DNA of 64,000 bases from assembly GCF_000243235.1 (NCBI RefSeq), contig NZ_JH594606.1, positions 1,626,466 to 1,690,465 on the forward strand, in the 5' to 3' direction. Source of the stretch: Gillisia limnaea DSM 15749 (lineage in GTDB: Bacteria; Bacteroidota; Bacteroidia; Flavobacteriales; Flavobacteriaceae). Shown one piece after another: positions 18,396 through 27,127 of this stretch. The notes below the pieces were generated by a model that ran no database searches, was not told where the DNA came from, and saw only the letters and a program-made list of their open reading frames with translations. The first letter of the stretch is position 1. The number at the start of each line of letters is the position of its first letter. The translations under genes and the position numbers were made by a program.

Positions 18396-19934
18396 CTAAC
18401 CCGTAATCCACTTCTTAAAATTCACCTCTTCCTCGATGATCTTTTTAAGCTCTGAAATAGGCACTCTTTTTTGCTCCATACTGTCCCTATATCTTACTGT
18501 TACTTCATTATCTTCAAGGGAATCATGATCAACCGTTATACAAAGCGGAGTTCCAGCTGCATCCTGCCTTCTGTACCTTCTTCCTATAGCATCCTTTTCG
18601 TCATATTGAACCCTGAAATCCCATTGCAATTCTTCAATTATCGTTCGGGCAAGTTCCGGTAAACCATCCTTTTTAACAAGCGGAAGTATTGCAGCTTTGG
18701 TTGGAGCCAGAACTGCGGGAAGTTTAAGCACCGTTCTGGAAGAACCATCTTTTAAGGTTTCTTCTTTTAAGGAAGAGGATAAAACCGCCAAAAACATCCT
18801 ATCCAAACCTATGGAAGTTTCAATCACGTAAGGCACATAGGTTTCATTTAATTCCGGATCAAAAAACCGCAATTTTTTACCAGAATGTTCTTCGTGAGCT
18901 TTTAGATCAAAATCTGTCCGGGAATGGATACCTTCCAGTTCTTTAAATCCAAAAGGGAAATCAAATTCTATATCGGCAGCGGCATTGGCATAATGAGCCA
19001 GCTTATCATGATCGTGAAAACGGTAATTTTCCACTCCAAGGTTTAAGGAATAATGCCATTTAATTCGTTCTTCTTTCCAGTGTTCATACCACTTCATTTC
19101 ATCTCCGGGTCGTACAAAAAATTGCATTTCCATTTGCTCAAATTCCCGCATTCTGAAAATAAACTGGCGCGCTACGATCTCATTTCTAAAGGCTTTTCCA
19201 GTTTGAGCAATTCCGAAAGGAATTTTCATTCTTCCGGTTTTTTGCACATTTGAAAAGTTTACAAAAATACCCTGGGCGGTTTCCGGTCTTAAATATAAAT
19301 CTGAAGAAGTCTCAGCCGAAGCTCCCATTTTGGTGCCAAACATAAGATTAAACTGGCGCACATCGGTCCAGTTTTTTGACCCGGTTTCCGGATCGGCTAT
19401 TTCGAGTTCTTCAATTAAAGCTTTCACATCCTTTAAATCTTCACGTGTAAGGGAATCTCCTAAACGCTTTAAAATATCCTTACGCTGTGTGAGGTATTTT
19501 CCAACCCGGTCATTTGTTGCAACAAATTGCTCTTCATCAAAAGAATCTCCGAAGCGTTTTTTCGCCTTGTCGATCTCCTTTTGTGCTTTTTGCAACAGTT
19601 TTTCAGCGAAATCTTCCACCAAAACATCTGCACGGTAGCGTTTTTTGGAATCTTTATTATCTATCAATGGGTCGTTAAAAGCATCTACGTGTCCGGATGC
19701 CACCCAGGTCTTTGGGTGCATAAGAATAGAAGCATCTATTCCCACGATGTTTTGATTGAGTTGCACCATGCTCTTCCACCAGTATTCCCGGATGTTTTTC
19801 TTCAACTCTGCGCCATTTTGCCCGTAGTCGTATACAGCACTTAGCCCATCATAAATCTCACTGGATGCGAAAATATACCCATACTCTTTGGCATGGGAAA
19901 TCACATTCTTAAATAAATCTTCTTGTTTTGCCAT
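18396..19934 (-). CDS. glyS: Glycyl-tRNA synthetase
   Basis: Charges tRNA-Gly in the cytoplasm. This is the single-chain, homodimeric class II type, 512 residues, not the alpha2-beta2 form of E. coli. Motif 2 and 3 regions are visible: LYLRPETAQGIFVNF, GIAQTGKAFRNEI, FRMREFEQMEMQFFV, and YVIETSIGLDRMFLAVL. The anticodon-binding domain begins near residue 410 (LAPTKAAILPLV). Start MAKQEDLFKNVISHAKEYG is typical. Flanked by strong hairpin terminators on both sides, so it is probably transcribed alone. Confidence 0.97.
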   Translation of the reverse strand: MAKQEDLFKNVISHAKEYGYIFASSEIYDGLSAVYDYGQNGAELKKNIREYWWKSMVQLNQNIVGIDASILMHPKTWVASGHVDAFNDPLIDNKDSKKRYRADVLVEDFAEKLLQKAQKEIDKAKKRFGDSFDEEQFVATNDRVGKYLTQRKDILKRLGDSLTREDLKDVKALIEELEIADPETGSKNWTDVRQFNLMFGTKMGASAETSSDLYLRPETAQGIFVNFSNVQKTGRMKIPFGIAQTGKAFRNEIVARQFIFRMREFEQMEMQFFVRPGDEMKWYEHWKEERIKWHYSLNLGVENYRFHDHDKLAHYANAAADIEFDFPFGFKELEGIHSRTDFDLKAHEEHSGKKLRFFDPELNETYVPYVIETSIGLDRMFLAVLSSSLKEETLKDGSSRTVLKLPAVLAPTKAAILPLVKKDGLPELARTIIEELQWDFRVQYDEKDAIGRRYRRQDAAGTPLCITVDHDSLEDNEVTVRYRDSMEQKRVPISELKKIIEEEVNFKKWITG

Positions 19935-19950
19935 AGCGCAAAAATAAAAA

Positions 19951-19978
19951 AACCGCCTTGATAAAGCTCAAGGCGGTT
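19951..19978 (-). terminator. Terminator of the coiled-coil membrane protein gene
   Basis: A perfect 11-bp stem (AACCGCCTTGA with TCAAGGCGGTT) around a 6-base loop. On the minus strand it is followed by seven T. It lies between the 20002 gene and the glyS start. Confidence 0.88.
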
Positions 19979-20001
19979 CCTGATTTTTTAATTTTAATTA
20001 G

Positions 20002-20886
20002 TTATCTCAAATTGAATGAGGAAGTTCCTATTAGTTCAGGCCCTGCATAAACATATACTTTATAAGTTCCCTCAATAAGTTTTTCTTGTTTGGTTTTTGA
20101 AAGAACACACACGTCAAGTTCTTCATTTTCATAAAAAATTCTGGATTGTGCACTGTAAACCATCACTCCACCTCCGTGTTGAACTGCGATTTCATCGCCT
20201 ACCAATTCATTCCTTGGGTTATAAACCTGAATATACATATCTCTTTCTCCTGCCTGTGCAAGCGCATTTTCAGTAATGGTAAAGCACGTTCGAATCTGGT
20301 CTATTCTTCCGGTTTTATCGTTTGTAACGAGTTTCCCATTATTTCGAACAATTACTCCTTCCCCTAAAAGGGACGTTATTTTTAACTGGGCAGCTTTATC
20401 GACCTTGGTGGAAAGATTTTGATTGGTTTGAGAAAGAGAATCCGCCATCCTTGTCCTTTCTGCCAAAACATTTTGCGTACTGTCTATAGTTGAATATAGC
20501 ATTCTGTTTTGGTTGCTCAAACTGTCTACTACTTTAAATAAACGATCTTTTTCATTTTTAAGGGTTCCAATTTCTCTTCTGTATCTGGAAATAAGTACAA
20601 GGTTTGCCTCGGAGTCCTTCACAGAATCTAAAAGCACTACAATACGTTCCCTGGCATTTACCAGATCCTGATCCATCACCTCATTCGTAGCGATCGCTTC
20701 ATCATACTTAACGATCAGGTCGTTGAGTTCATCCTCAATTACTGCTTTTTCCTTTTGCAGAATTGCCTTATTTTCTTTTTCTTCATTATAAAATTTTATG
20801 GTATAAATTCCAAGTGCCACAAGAGCCACGGCCAAAATACCGGTCAAAATCTTTAGGGCGGTATTGTTTTTCTGTTCGGTCATCAT
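20002..20886 (-). CDS. Membrane-anchored coiled-coil protein of unknown function
   Basis: A 294-residue protein not assigned to a named family. One transmembrane helix lies near residues 12-31 (ILTGILAVALVALGIYTI), so it is probably inserted with a short cytoplasmic N-terminus. A long charged coiled coil covers about residues 35-165. A compact C-terminal domain of beta character follows (about 170-294: ITSLLGEGVIVRNNGK, RTCFTITENALAQAGERDMYIQVYNP, GTYKVYVYAGPELIGTSSF). Similar proteins occur widely in Flavobacteriaceae as hypothetical proteins (recalled). It has its own terminator. A second possible start is Met2. Confidence 0.7.
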   Translation of the reverse strand: MMTEQKNNTALKILTGILAVALVALGIYTIKFYNEEKENKAILQKEKAVIEDELNDLIVKYDEAIATNEVMDQDLVNARERIVVLLDSVKDSEANLVLISRYRREIGTLKNEKDRLFKVVDSLSNQNRMLYSTIDSTQNVLAERTRMADSLSQTNQNLSTKVDKAAQLKITSLLGEGVIVRNNGKLVTNDKTGRIDQIRTCFTITENALAQAGERDMYIQVYNPRNELVGDEIAVQHGGGVMVYSAQSRIFYENEELDVCVLSKTKQEKLIEGTYKVYVYAGPELIGTSSFNLR

Positions 20887-20946
20887 TTTAGAGATTTAGT
20901 TTGTAAATTTATTGGTAAAAGCATCTAAATTACAATTCCTTAACAT

Positions 20947-21624
20947 ATGTTTCACGATTTTATCAATTTATTTTACCCCAGGCTTTGCCAGATCTGCGAT
21001 AGCTCCTTGATGAGAAGTGAAACGGTACTGTGCTTAAAATGTATTCATCAGCTTCCGGTAACCAATTTTCACCTTCAAAACGAAAATCCTGTGAAAAAAG
21101 TATTTTATGGACGTGTACTTGTTGAAAATGCCACAGCTTTGCTTCATTTTAGAAAGAAAGGTACGGTGCAAAAGCTTATCCATCAGCTAAAATATAAAGG
21201 ACAGAAAGAAATTGGGGTTTATCTTGGGAAATGGATGGGAAAAGAATTGGCAGAAAGTTCCGAATTTAAGAAAATAGACATGGTAATTCCAGTTCCGCTT
21301 CACAAAAAAAAATTAAGGTCCCGGGGATTTAATCAGGTAGAAGGTTTTGGAAAAGAAATTGCCGCAGCCCTCCAAATTCCTTACGAGGACCAGGTCCTAT
21401 TGAAAAAATCATATTCTTCAACACAAACAATAAAAATTCGACTGGCACGATGGGGTAATATAGAAGAAACTTTTGTTTTGGAAAATTCAGAGAAAATAAG
21501 TTACAAACATATATTATTGGTAGATGATCTTATCACAACCGGAGCTACCCTGGAAGCCTGCTCCAATATTCTGCGACATTCGCCAGGTATCAAAATTAGC
21601 ATTGCTTCTATGGCAATCGCCTGA
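20947..21624 (+). CDS. comF: ComF family protein (phosphoribosyltransferase-like)
   Basis: Related to competence protein ComF/GntX, which is needed for inward movement of transforming DNA in naturally competent bacteria. The 225-residue protein starts with a zinc-binding segment (CQICDSS...CLKCIHQ, residues about 13-36). It ends in a type I phosphoribosyltransferase domain with the PRPP loop LLVDDLITTGATLEAC near 185-200. HFRKKGTVQKLIHQLKY and RGFNQVEGFGKEIA match the family core. Whether this organism is competent cannot be judged from this window. Confidence 0.9.
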   Translation: MFHDFINLFYPRLCQICDSSLMRSETVLCLKCIHQLPVTNFHLQNENPVKKVFYGRVLVENATALLHFRKKGTVQKLIHQLKYKGQKEIGVYLGKWMGKELAESSEFKKIDMVIPVPLHKKKLRSRGFNQVEGFGKEIAAALQIPYEDQVLLKKSYSSTQTIKIRLARWGNIEETFVLENSEKISYKHILLVDDLITTGATLEACSNILRHSPGIKISIASMAIA

Positions 21625-21671
21625 TACCAAAATGAAAATTAATCGTTTCTTTGTTAAAAATTGGGATTTTC

Positions 21672-23282
21672 ATGAAAAAGTATTTTTCTCTAATATTCTT
21701 ACTCTTAATATCATTATTTTTAGTGCAATGTGCTAAAAAGGGCACGCCAACAGGAGGAAAAGTAGATTCTATCCCTCCCAAATTTGTGAGAGCTGCCCCA
21801 GAAAATTTCTCGACAAATTTCGATTCCAAAGAGATAAAGATAGTTTTTGATGAATTTATAAAGCTTGAAAAGGCCCAGGAACAAATTATTATTTCCCCGC
21901 CTATGTCTCCAAAACCGGATATAACCCCGTTGGGATTTGCCAGTAAGGATGTACGAATTAAAATAAACGACACCTTACAGGAAAACACAACCTATGTTAT
22001 AAATTTTGGAACAAGTGTGACAGATAATAATGAGGGAAATCCTTTACCTTTTTTTAAATATGTTTTTTCCACCGGAAATTACATTGATTCTTTATCGGTC
22101 CAGGGAAGAATTGAAGACGCTTTATTAAAGGAAGCACCTTCCTTTATCTCGGTAATGTTGTATGAAGTGGATGAATCCTTTACAGACTCCCTTGTTTTAA
22201 ATGAACCACCCAGGTATATTACCAATACGCTTGATAGTCTTAAAACATTTGAAATCACAAATTTAAAGGAAGGAACTTACCAATTGGTGGCTGTTCAGGA
22301 CCTAAACAACGATTATAAGTATAATCCGGGAAGAGAGAAAATTGCCTTTATTGAAAATCCCATTAAAATTCCAACCGATTCCTCTTATACGTTGACTTTG
22401 TTCAAAGAAATACAGGACTTTAAGGCAGAAAGACCCAAACAAACAGGACTGCAAAAATTGCTGATTGGTTATAAGGGAAAATCTGAATTGGATAGCATAC
22501 GCTTTAAACCTATAAGTGCAGTTTCCGATGATTTTGAATACCGAATTACAAAAATCACCGATAAAGACAGCCTTAATTTCTGGTATAAACCTAAAATTGA
22601 AATTGACAGTCTGCTTCTTGCTATTTCCGGGCCAAAGGGAAAAGACACCCTTCTTACCAGAATTACAGATATGCCAAAAGACACCCTTATTGTAAGCTCA
22701 GAACCTTCCGGAAATCTGGATTTTGGTAAAGATTTTTTGTTTAGAACCAATACTCCTATTTCAGAAAAAAACGATGGTCTTATAAGTATTGTAGGTCAGG
22801 ATTCCATACCGGTCCCTTTTATTTCAGAAATAAATACCTTAGAGAATAGCCTTCGTTTAAAATTTGATAAAAACGAAAATGAAACCTATCAAATCACAGC
22901 GTTGCCAGGTGCAATAACCGACTTTTTTGACTCTGTGAACGATACCATCAAAAAGAGCATACGAACCAAAGCTTTTTCCGATTATGGTAATGTGCGTCTC
23001 AACCTTCAAAATGTAAGAGAATTCCCTTTGATTGTTCAACTCACAGATGAAAAAGGAGTGCTTAAATATGAACGCTATTCTATTTCAGAAAGCACTATAA
23101 GCTTTGATCTTATAATTCCCGGAAAATATTTGATACGTGTTATTTATGACCGGAATGAAAACAAGATTTGGGATACAGGAAATTACCTTAAGAAAATAAA
23201 AGCTGAAGAAATAATTTATTTCCCCGATTTAATTGATGTACGCCCAAATTGGGATGTGAATCAAACTTTTATTTTAAACTAA
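21672..23282 (+). CDS. Ig-like (Big_5/SbsA type) domain lipoprotein
   Basis: A 536-residue predicted lipoprotein. The ATG at 21672 is chosen over a TTG at 21651, giving a signal with lipobox LVQC (Cys20). An SbsA Ig-like domain follows at about residues 30-135: GGKVDSIPPKF, IVFDEFIKLEKAQEQIIISPP and NTTYVINFGTSVTDNNEGN. The remainder has beta-rich segments and a C-terminal part resembling a carboxypeptidase-regulatory fold. The function is unknown; such proteins are frequent surface lipoproteins in Bacteroidota. The last 14 bases overlap the convergent omega-amidase gene. Confidence 0.85.
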   Translation: MKKYFSLIFLLLISLFLVQCAKKGTPTGGKVDSIPPKFVRAAPENFSTNFDSKEIKIVFDEFIKLEKAQEQIIISPPMSPKPDITPLGFASKDVRIKINDTLQENTTYVINFGTSVTDNNEGNPLPFFKYVFSTGNYIDSLSVQGRIEDALLKEAPSFISVMLYEVDESFTDSLVLNEPPRYITNTLDSLKTFEITNLKEGTYQLVAVQDLNNDYKYNPGREKIAFIENPIKIPTDSSYTLTLFKEIQDFKAERPKQTGLQKLLIGYKGKSELDSIRFKPISAVSDDFEYRITKITDKDSLNFWYKPKIEIDSLLLAISGPKGKDTLLTRITDMPKDTLIVSSEPSGNLDFGKDFLFRTNTPISEKNDGLISIVGQDSIPVPFISEINTLENSLRLKFDKNENETYQITALPGAITDFFDSVNDTIKKSIRTKAFSDYGNVRLNLQNVREFPLIVQLTDEKGVLKYERYSISESTISFDLIIPGKYLIRVIYDRNENKIWDTGNYLKKIKAEEIIYFPDLIDVRPNWDVNQTFILN

Positions 23283-24048
23283 AGGTATCCCTGTCCTGCA
23301 AAAACTTTAATTTTTCGCGGGTTTCAGTAAGATGTGATTTATCAAGGCTCACAATTTGAGTGAATTCAGATTGATTATCATTCTCAAAAAGCGCTTTTCC
23401 CAAACAGTCATATACAGCTGTGTGGCCATTATAAACATGCTTATTATCATCGACTCCGGTCCTGTTTACTCCTATACAAAAAGACATGTTTTCTATTGCC
23501 CTCGCCTGTAATAGTACATCCCAGGCATGGATCCTGGTTTCCGGCCAATTGGCTACATAAATTAAAAGATCATAATCTTCAGTGTTTCTTGCCCAAACAG
23601 GGAAACGTAGATCATAACAAATAAGCGGACAAATCTTCCAGCCTTTATATTCCAGGGTCAATCGTTGTTTTCCGGCAGCGTAGGTTTCATTTTCCCTGGC
23701 AAGCGTAAAAGTATGCCGTTTGTCATAGGTTTTAAATGTGCCATCGGGATATACAAAATACAATCGATTATAAAACTTCCCATCGTCCTTAATAATAAGG
23801 CTTCCGGTAACTGCGCTTTTCTTTTGGGAAGCAATATTTTGCATCCATTTAAAAGTTTCACCCAGATGGACCTCAGCCAGATTTTCAGCATTCATGGAGA
23901 AACCGGTGCTAAACATTTCCGGTAAAATAATGAGATCTACCTCCTGATTTATAGCAGCTATTTTTTCCGAAAATAACTCCCTGTTTTTCGAAGGATTCTC
24001 CCAGGCGAGATCAACCTGAAGAACCGCAATTTTTAAATTTTCAATCAT
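23269..24048 (-). CDS. Omega-amidase / nitrilase family hydrolase (YafV-like)
   Basis: A carbon-nitrogen hydrolase, probably hydrolysing alpha-keto amides such as 2-oxoglutaramate. The ATG at 24048 (MIENLKIAVLQVDLAWENP) is preferred over 24078, since the family starts at this strand; length is then 259. The Glu-Lys-Cys catalytic triad is visible in LIILPEMFSTGF, FKTYDKRHTF and CPLICYDLRFP. A methionine/glutamine-type aminotransferase lies nearby on the same strand, separated by a plus-strand DUF1440 gene. In other bacteria this pairing (YbdL-YafV) links transamination using glutamine to removal of the keto amide. Confidence 0.9.
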   Translation of the reverse strand: MIENLKIAVLQVDLAWENPSKNRELFSEKIAAINQEVDLIILPEMFSTGFSMNAENLAEVHLGETFKWMQNIASQKKSAVTGSLIIKDDGKFYNRLYFVYPDGTFKTYDKRHTFTLARENETYAAGKQRLTLEYKGWKICPLICYDLRFPVWARNTEDYDLLIYVANWPETRIHAWDVLLQARAIENMSFCIGVNRTGVDDNKHVYNGHTAVYDCLGKALFENDNQSEFTQIVSLDKSHLTETREKLKFLQDRDTFSLK

Positions 24049-24146
24049 TCTCAAATTTAAAAAAATAAATTCTTCCATCCTAAATACTTGTTAAATCGTT
24101 GTTTTAAAACCGGAATATAAATAGTTTTAACTCAAATTAAATTACT

Positions 24147-24659
24147 ATGAACTTACCAGCATTTTTTCAGAAGAATACATTTGCCTCAAGTACATCCCGG
24201 GGGCTAATTGCAGGATTTTTAGGCGGTCTTGCGGGAACAGCTGTAAAAAGTCTTGTGGAAAATTATCTCCCTGTTAGAAAAATAGAACAACGTTCAGCAC
24301 AAATTAAAATAGTAGATGATTTGTCCACCATGATCACCGGCACCCCTATAAGCCATCAAAATGAAGCTTTGGCAGAGCAGTTGGTAAGTTTTCCATTTGG
24401 GGCAAGTCTTGGGGCAGCCTATGGGTACGGGAAAAAGGATAAAGATGATTATAATATCACCGATGGAGTTATTTTAGGAGCTTCTACCTGGTTTTCAACC
24501 CACGAAACTTCCCTGCCAATGATGGGATTAGAACCTAAACCTACGGATGTTCCCTTAAAAATGCAGGCAAATGAGTTATTTGCACACGTTCTTTTTGGAA
24601 TAACTACCGAAGTGGTTCGCAGTTTAGTAAATCAGAGATTGAAACGCCAGCGCTATTAA
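24147..24659 (+). CDS. DUF1440/YagU-like membrane-associated protein
   Basis: A 170-residue protein with a glycine-rich hydrophobic segment near residues 20-36 (LIAGFLGGLAGTAVKSL) and further hydrophobic stretches around 80-95 and 145-160, consistent with an inner-membrane protein. The arrangement resembles YagU (DUF1440), implicated in acid resistance in E. coli; a transferable function is not established. The gene ends 1 base before the stop codon of the convergent aminotransferase gene. Confidence 0.7.
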   Translation: MNLPAFFQKNTFASSTSRGLIAGFLGGLAGTAVKSLVENYLPVRKIEQRSAQIKIVDDLSTMITGTPISHQNEALAEQLVSFPFGASLGAAYGYGKKDKDDYNITDGVILGASTWFSTHETSLPMMGLEPKPTDVPLKMQANELFAHVLFGITTEVVRSLVNQRLKRQRY

Positions 24660-24660
24660 G

Positions 24661-25818
24661 CTATTTTATATCGTTTAGGATTTCCGCAGCCTTTTCCAGG
24701 GTTTCATCGGTTTTGGCGAAACAGAACCTCAGTTGAAGGTTGTCCTTATTATCTATGTTGAAAACCGAAATAGGAATAGTCGCCAGCTTGTACTCTTTTA
24801 TCAGCCTTTCTGAAAATTCAACATCTCCTTCATTTGTTATTTCTGAATAGTCCATCACCTGAAAATAGGTTCCCGCAGATGCCTTCGCCCTGAATTTGGT
24901 TGATTTCATCAACTTTAGGAATTTGTCCCTTTTTTCCTGATAGAAGCTCCCCAGCTGTAAATAATGTTGAGGATCTTTTAGGTATTCGGCATAGGCATGT
25001 TGCATAGGATGGTTCACACAAAAAACAGCGAATTGATGAACTTTCCTAATCTCCTTCATCAATGCTGAAGGAGCCACACAGTAGCCTGTTTTCCAACCTG
25101 TATTATGAAATGTTTTTCCGAAGGAAGCACAAATAATCGCCCTTTCCGCAAGTCCTGAAAAAATAGCAGCACTATGATGCTTATTATCATCGAATACAAG
25201 GTGTTCATATACCTCATCGCTAAGAAGTATTATATCGGTGTTTTTAAGCAAACTTTCCAGCTGAAGCATATCTTCTTTACTTAAAACTGTTCCGCTGGGA
25301 TTATGCGGGGTATTGATGATGATCATTCGTGTTCTGGAAGTGATCTTCTTTGCTACCTCGGTCCAGTCTATTGTAAATTGCGCTCCCTTCAACTGAATTA
25401 AAACAGGAATACCTCCATTTAATTTAATGGTAGGCTCATAACTGTCATAAGCCGGTTTAAAAACGATCACCTCATCATTTTTTTGAACAAAAGCCGTTAT
25501 AGCAGAATAAATTGCCTGGGTGGCGCCATTGGTAACTGTGACTTCAGTTTCAGGATTATATTTTCTTCCGTATAAACTTTCAATCTTTTCAGCGATGCGC
25601 TCCCTGAGTTTTAGCACGCCTGCCATAGGTGCATATTGGTTGTGACCGGCTTTCATGGCTTTGGTAACAAGTTCCTTCAAATAGTCATCGGTTTCAAAAT
25701 TGGGAAAACCCTGAGAAAGATCGGTCGCATTATATTTATGAGCAAGCTGACCCATAATAGTAAAGATACTGTCTTTCTGATTTCGAATTTTGGAAGTTCT
25801 AAGTTGAAAGTTGGACAT
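24661..25818 (-). CDS. Methionine-type class I aminotransferase (YbdL-like)
   Basis: PLP-dependent transaminase, 385 residues, fold type I. LSQGFPNFETDD, VTNGATQAIYSAI (cofactor loop), NTPHNPSGTVLS, LLSDEVYEHLVFD and the Schiff-base lysine in SFGKTFHNTGWKTGYC appear in order. The F..P and GWK features fit the glutamine transaminase K / methionine aminotransferase group, which acts late in methionine salvage. The neighbouring omega-amidase gene supports this. Substrate choice is an inference. Confidence 0.92.
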   Translation of the reverse strand: MSNFQLRTSKIRNQKDSIFTIMGQLAHKYNATDLSQGFPNFETDDYLKELVTKAMKAGHNQYAPMAGVLKLRERIAEKIESLYGRKYNPETEVTVTNGATQAIYSAITAFVQKNDEVIVFKPAYDSYEPTIKLNGGIPVLIQLKGAQFTIDWTEVAKKITSRTRMIIINTPHNPSGTVLSKEDMLQLESLLKNTDIILLSDEVYEHLVFDDNKHHSAAIFSGLAERAIICASFGKTFHNTGWKTGYCVAPSALMKEIRKVHQFAVFCVNHPMQHAYAEYLKDPQHYLQLGSFYQEKRDKFLKLMKSTKFRAKASAGTYFQVMDYSEITNEGDVEFSERLIKEYKLATIPISVFNIDNKDNLQLRFCFAKTDETLEKAAEILNDIK

Positions 25819-25847
25819 AGGTGCGTTTTAGAATAATATCTATAAAA

Positions 25848-25873
25848 AATCCCGAACTACAAAGTTCGGGATT
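25848..25873 (-). terminator. Terminator downstream of sdhB
   Basis: A perfect 11-bp stem (AATCCCGAACT with AGTTCGGGATT) around ACAA. Read on the minus strand it ends in six T. It lies 27 bases past the sdhB stop and marks the end of the sdhCAB unit. Confidence 0.88.
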
Positions 25874-25899
25874 AAAATTTTTATAAAGCAACGCTGATG

Positions 25900-26643
25900 T
25901 TATTTCACGCTGGCTTTCAAATATTCACGGTTCATCCTTGCGATGTTTTCAAGGGAAATACCTTTAGGACATTCAATTTCGCACGCACCGGTATTGGTAC
26001 AGTTTCCAAAACCTTCCTTATCCATTTGTTCCACCATCGCAAGAACACGCCTGTCTGCTTCTATCTCACCTTGTGGCAATAAAGCAAACTGACTTACTTT
26101 AGCAGCTGTGAAAAGCATCGCACTTGCATTTTTACAAGCAGCAACGCATGCGCCACAACCTATGCAGGTAGCAGCATAAAATGAAGCATCGGCATCTTCC
26201 TTTTCAATAGGAATCGCGTTGGCATCCTGGGTATTTCCTGAAGTATTTACAGAAATATAACCTCCGGCCTGCTGTATCCTGTCAAAAGAACTACGGTCTA
26301 CAACTAAATCCTTTATCACTGGAAAAGCGGCAGCCCTAAACGGCTCTATTGTAATAGTGTCTCCATCCTTGAACTTTCGCATATGCAGCTGGCAGGTGGT
26401 GACTCCACGATCCGGACCATGAGGTTCTCCGTTGATTTGTAAACTACAGGATCCGCAAATTCCTTCACGGCAATCGTGATCAAAACCCACCGGTTCCTCT
26501 TCCTTGTTGATTAACTGTTCGTTAAGAACGTCCAGCATTTCAAGAAATGACATATCCGGGTCTATCCCATCTATTTGATAGTTTTGAATTTTTCCTTTTG
26601 TAGTGGCGTTCTTTTGACGCCATATTTTTAGTGTAAGCTTCAT
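25900..26643 (-). CDS. sdhB: Succinate dehydrogenase / fumarate reductase iron-sulfur subunit
   Basis: Electron-transfer subunit between the flavoprotein and the membrane cytochrome. The 247-residue protein carries a [2Fe-2S] motif ([11 protein letters not shown]...C) near 60-75 and two cysteine clusters for [4Fe-4S]/[3Fe-4S] centres ([11 protein letters not shown] and [12 protein letters not shown]). Length and motif spacing match the three-subunit complex of Bacteroidota. The gene belongs with sdhA and sdhC upstream, but a 484-bp gap holding a broken four-helix-bundle gene lies between sdhA and sdhB. Confidence 0.97.
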   Translation of the reverse strand: MKLTLKIWRQKNATTKGKIQNYQIDGIDPDMSFLEMLDVLNEQLINKEEEPVGFDHDCREGICGSCSLQINGEPHGPDRGVTTCQLHMRKFKDGDTITIEPFRAAAFPVIKDLVVDRSSFDRIQQAGGYISVNTSGNTQDANAIPIEKEDADASFYAATCIGCGACVAACKNASAMLFTAAKVSQFALLPQGEIEADRRVLAMVEQMDKEGFGNCTNTGACEIECPKGISLENIARMNREYLKASVK

Positions 26644-26708
26644 GTGTGAAATGTGTTAAGAGTTATGTGTTATAGGTTAAGTGATCAAAATCAAATTACC
26701 TCTATCCA

Positions 26709-27031
26709 TCACCCCGTTTTTGCTTTCTTTAGATAATTAATGTATCCATTTAAAATTGTTGTGGTTGTTTCAAACTCTAATTTGAATTCCTCCCAAGTTT
26801 CCTTACTTATATAATTTTCATCTTTCGCGTTCAAGACTTGATTTAAAGTTTCACAAAGCGATCCCCGGGCAATCCTGCAGGCTTGTATATTTTCCTTGTG
26901 CTTAAATCTCCCAAATCCTTCAGCAATATCATCTCCAATTGATCTTGATGATCATCTCCTTAGCTGACTAGTTCATGCGTACTTCTCTTCATTTGGAAAT
27001 TTAGAAATTATTTCAATGGAAACAAATCTCC
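26709..27031 (-). pseudogene. Broken four-helix-bundle protein gene (S23 / 23S rRNA intervening-sequence family)
   Basis: Inside the sdhA-sdhB gap, a minus-strand reading frame shows a recognisable S23-type protein: FVSIEIISKFPNEEKYA, then an in-frame TGA (26973-26975), TSQLRR, a second in-frame TGA (26952-26954), SSRSIGDDIAEGFGRFKHKE, ARGSLCETLNQVL, and an end ...YINYLKKAKTG at 26709. The family pattern FPxEEKYAL.SQLRR.S.SI..NIAEGFGR runs through both stops without a frameshift, so these are point nonsense changes in one frame. No start codon was found, and the upstream limit is approximate. Short tandem CTTAACT units lie at 27098-27120. It is not expected to make a protein. Confidence 0.75.
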
Positions 27032-27127
27032 TTAAATCCCCCGAGGCTTTTCAACATTCCAATTCCTCAAATGAATTTAAACTCCCCATAACTCCTTACT
27101 CTTAACTCTTAACTCTTAACCAGGAAC

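Noticed and set aside
27098-27120. Short tandem CTTAACT units considered as a CRISPR or iteron array
   Set aside because: The unit is 7 bases with no spacers and about three copies. It is a simple repeat near a decayed gene.
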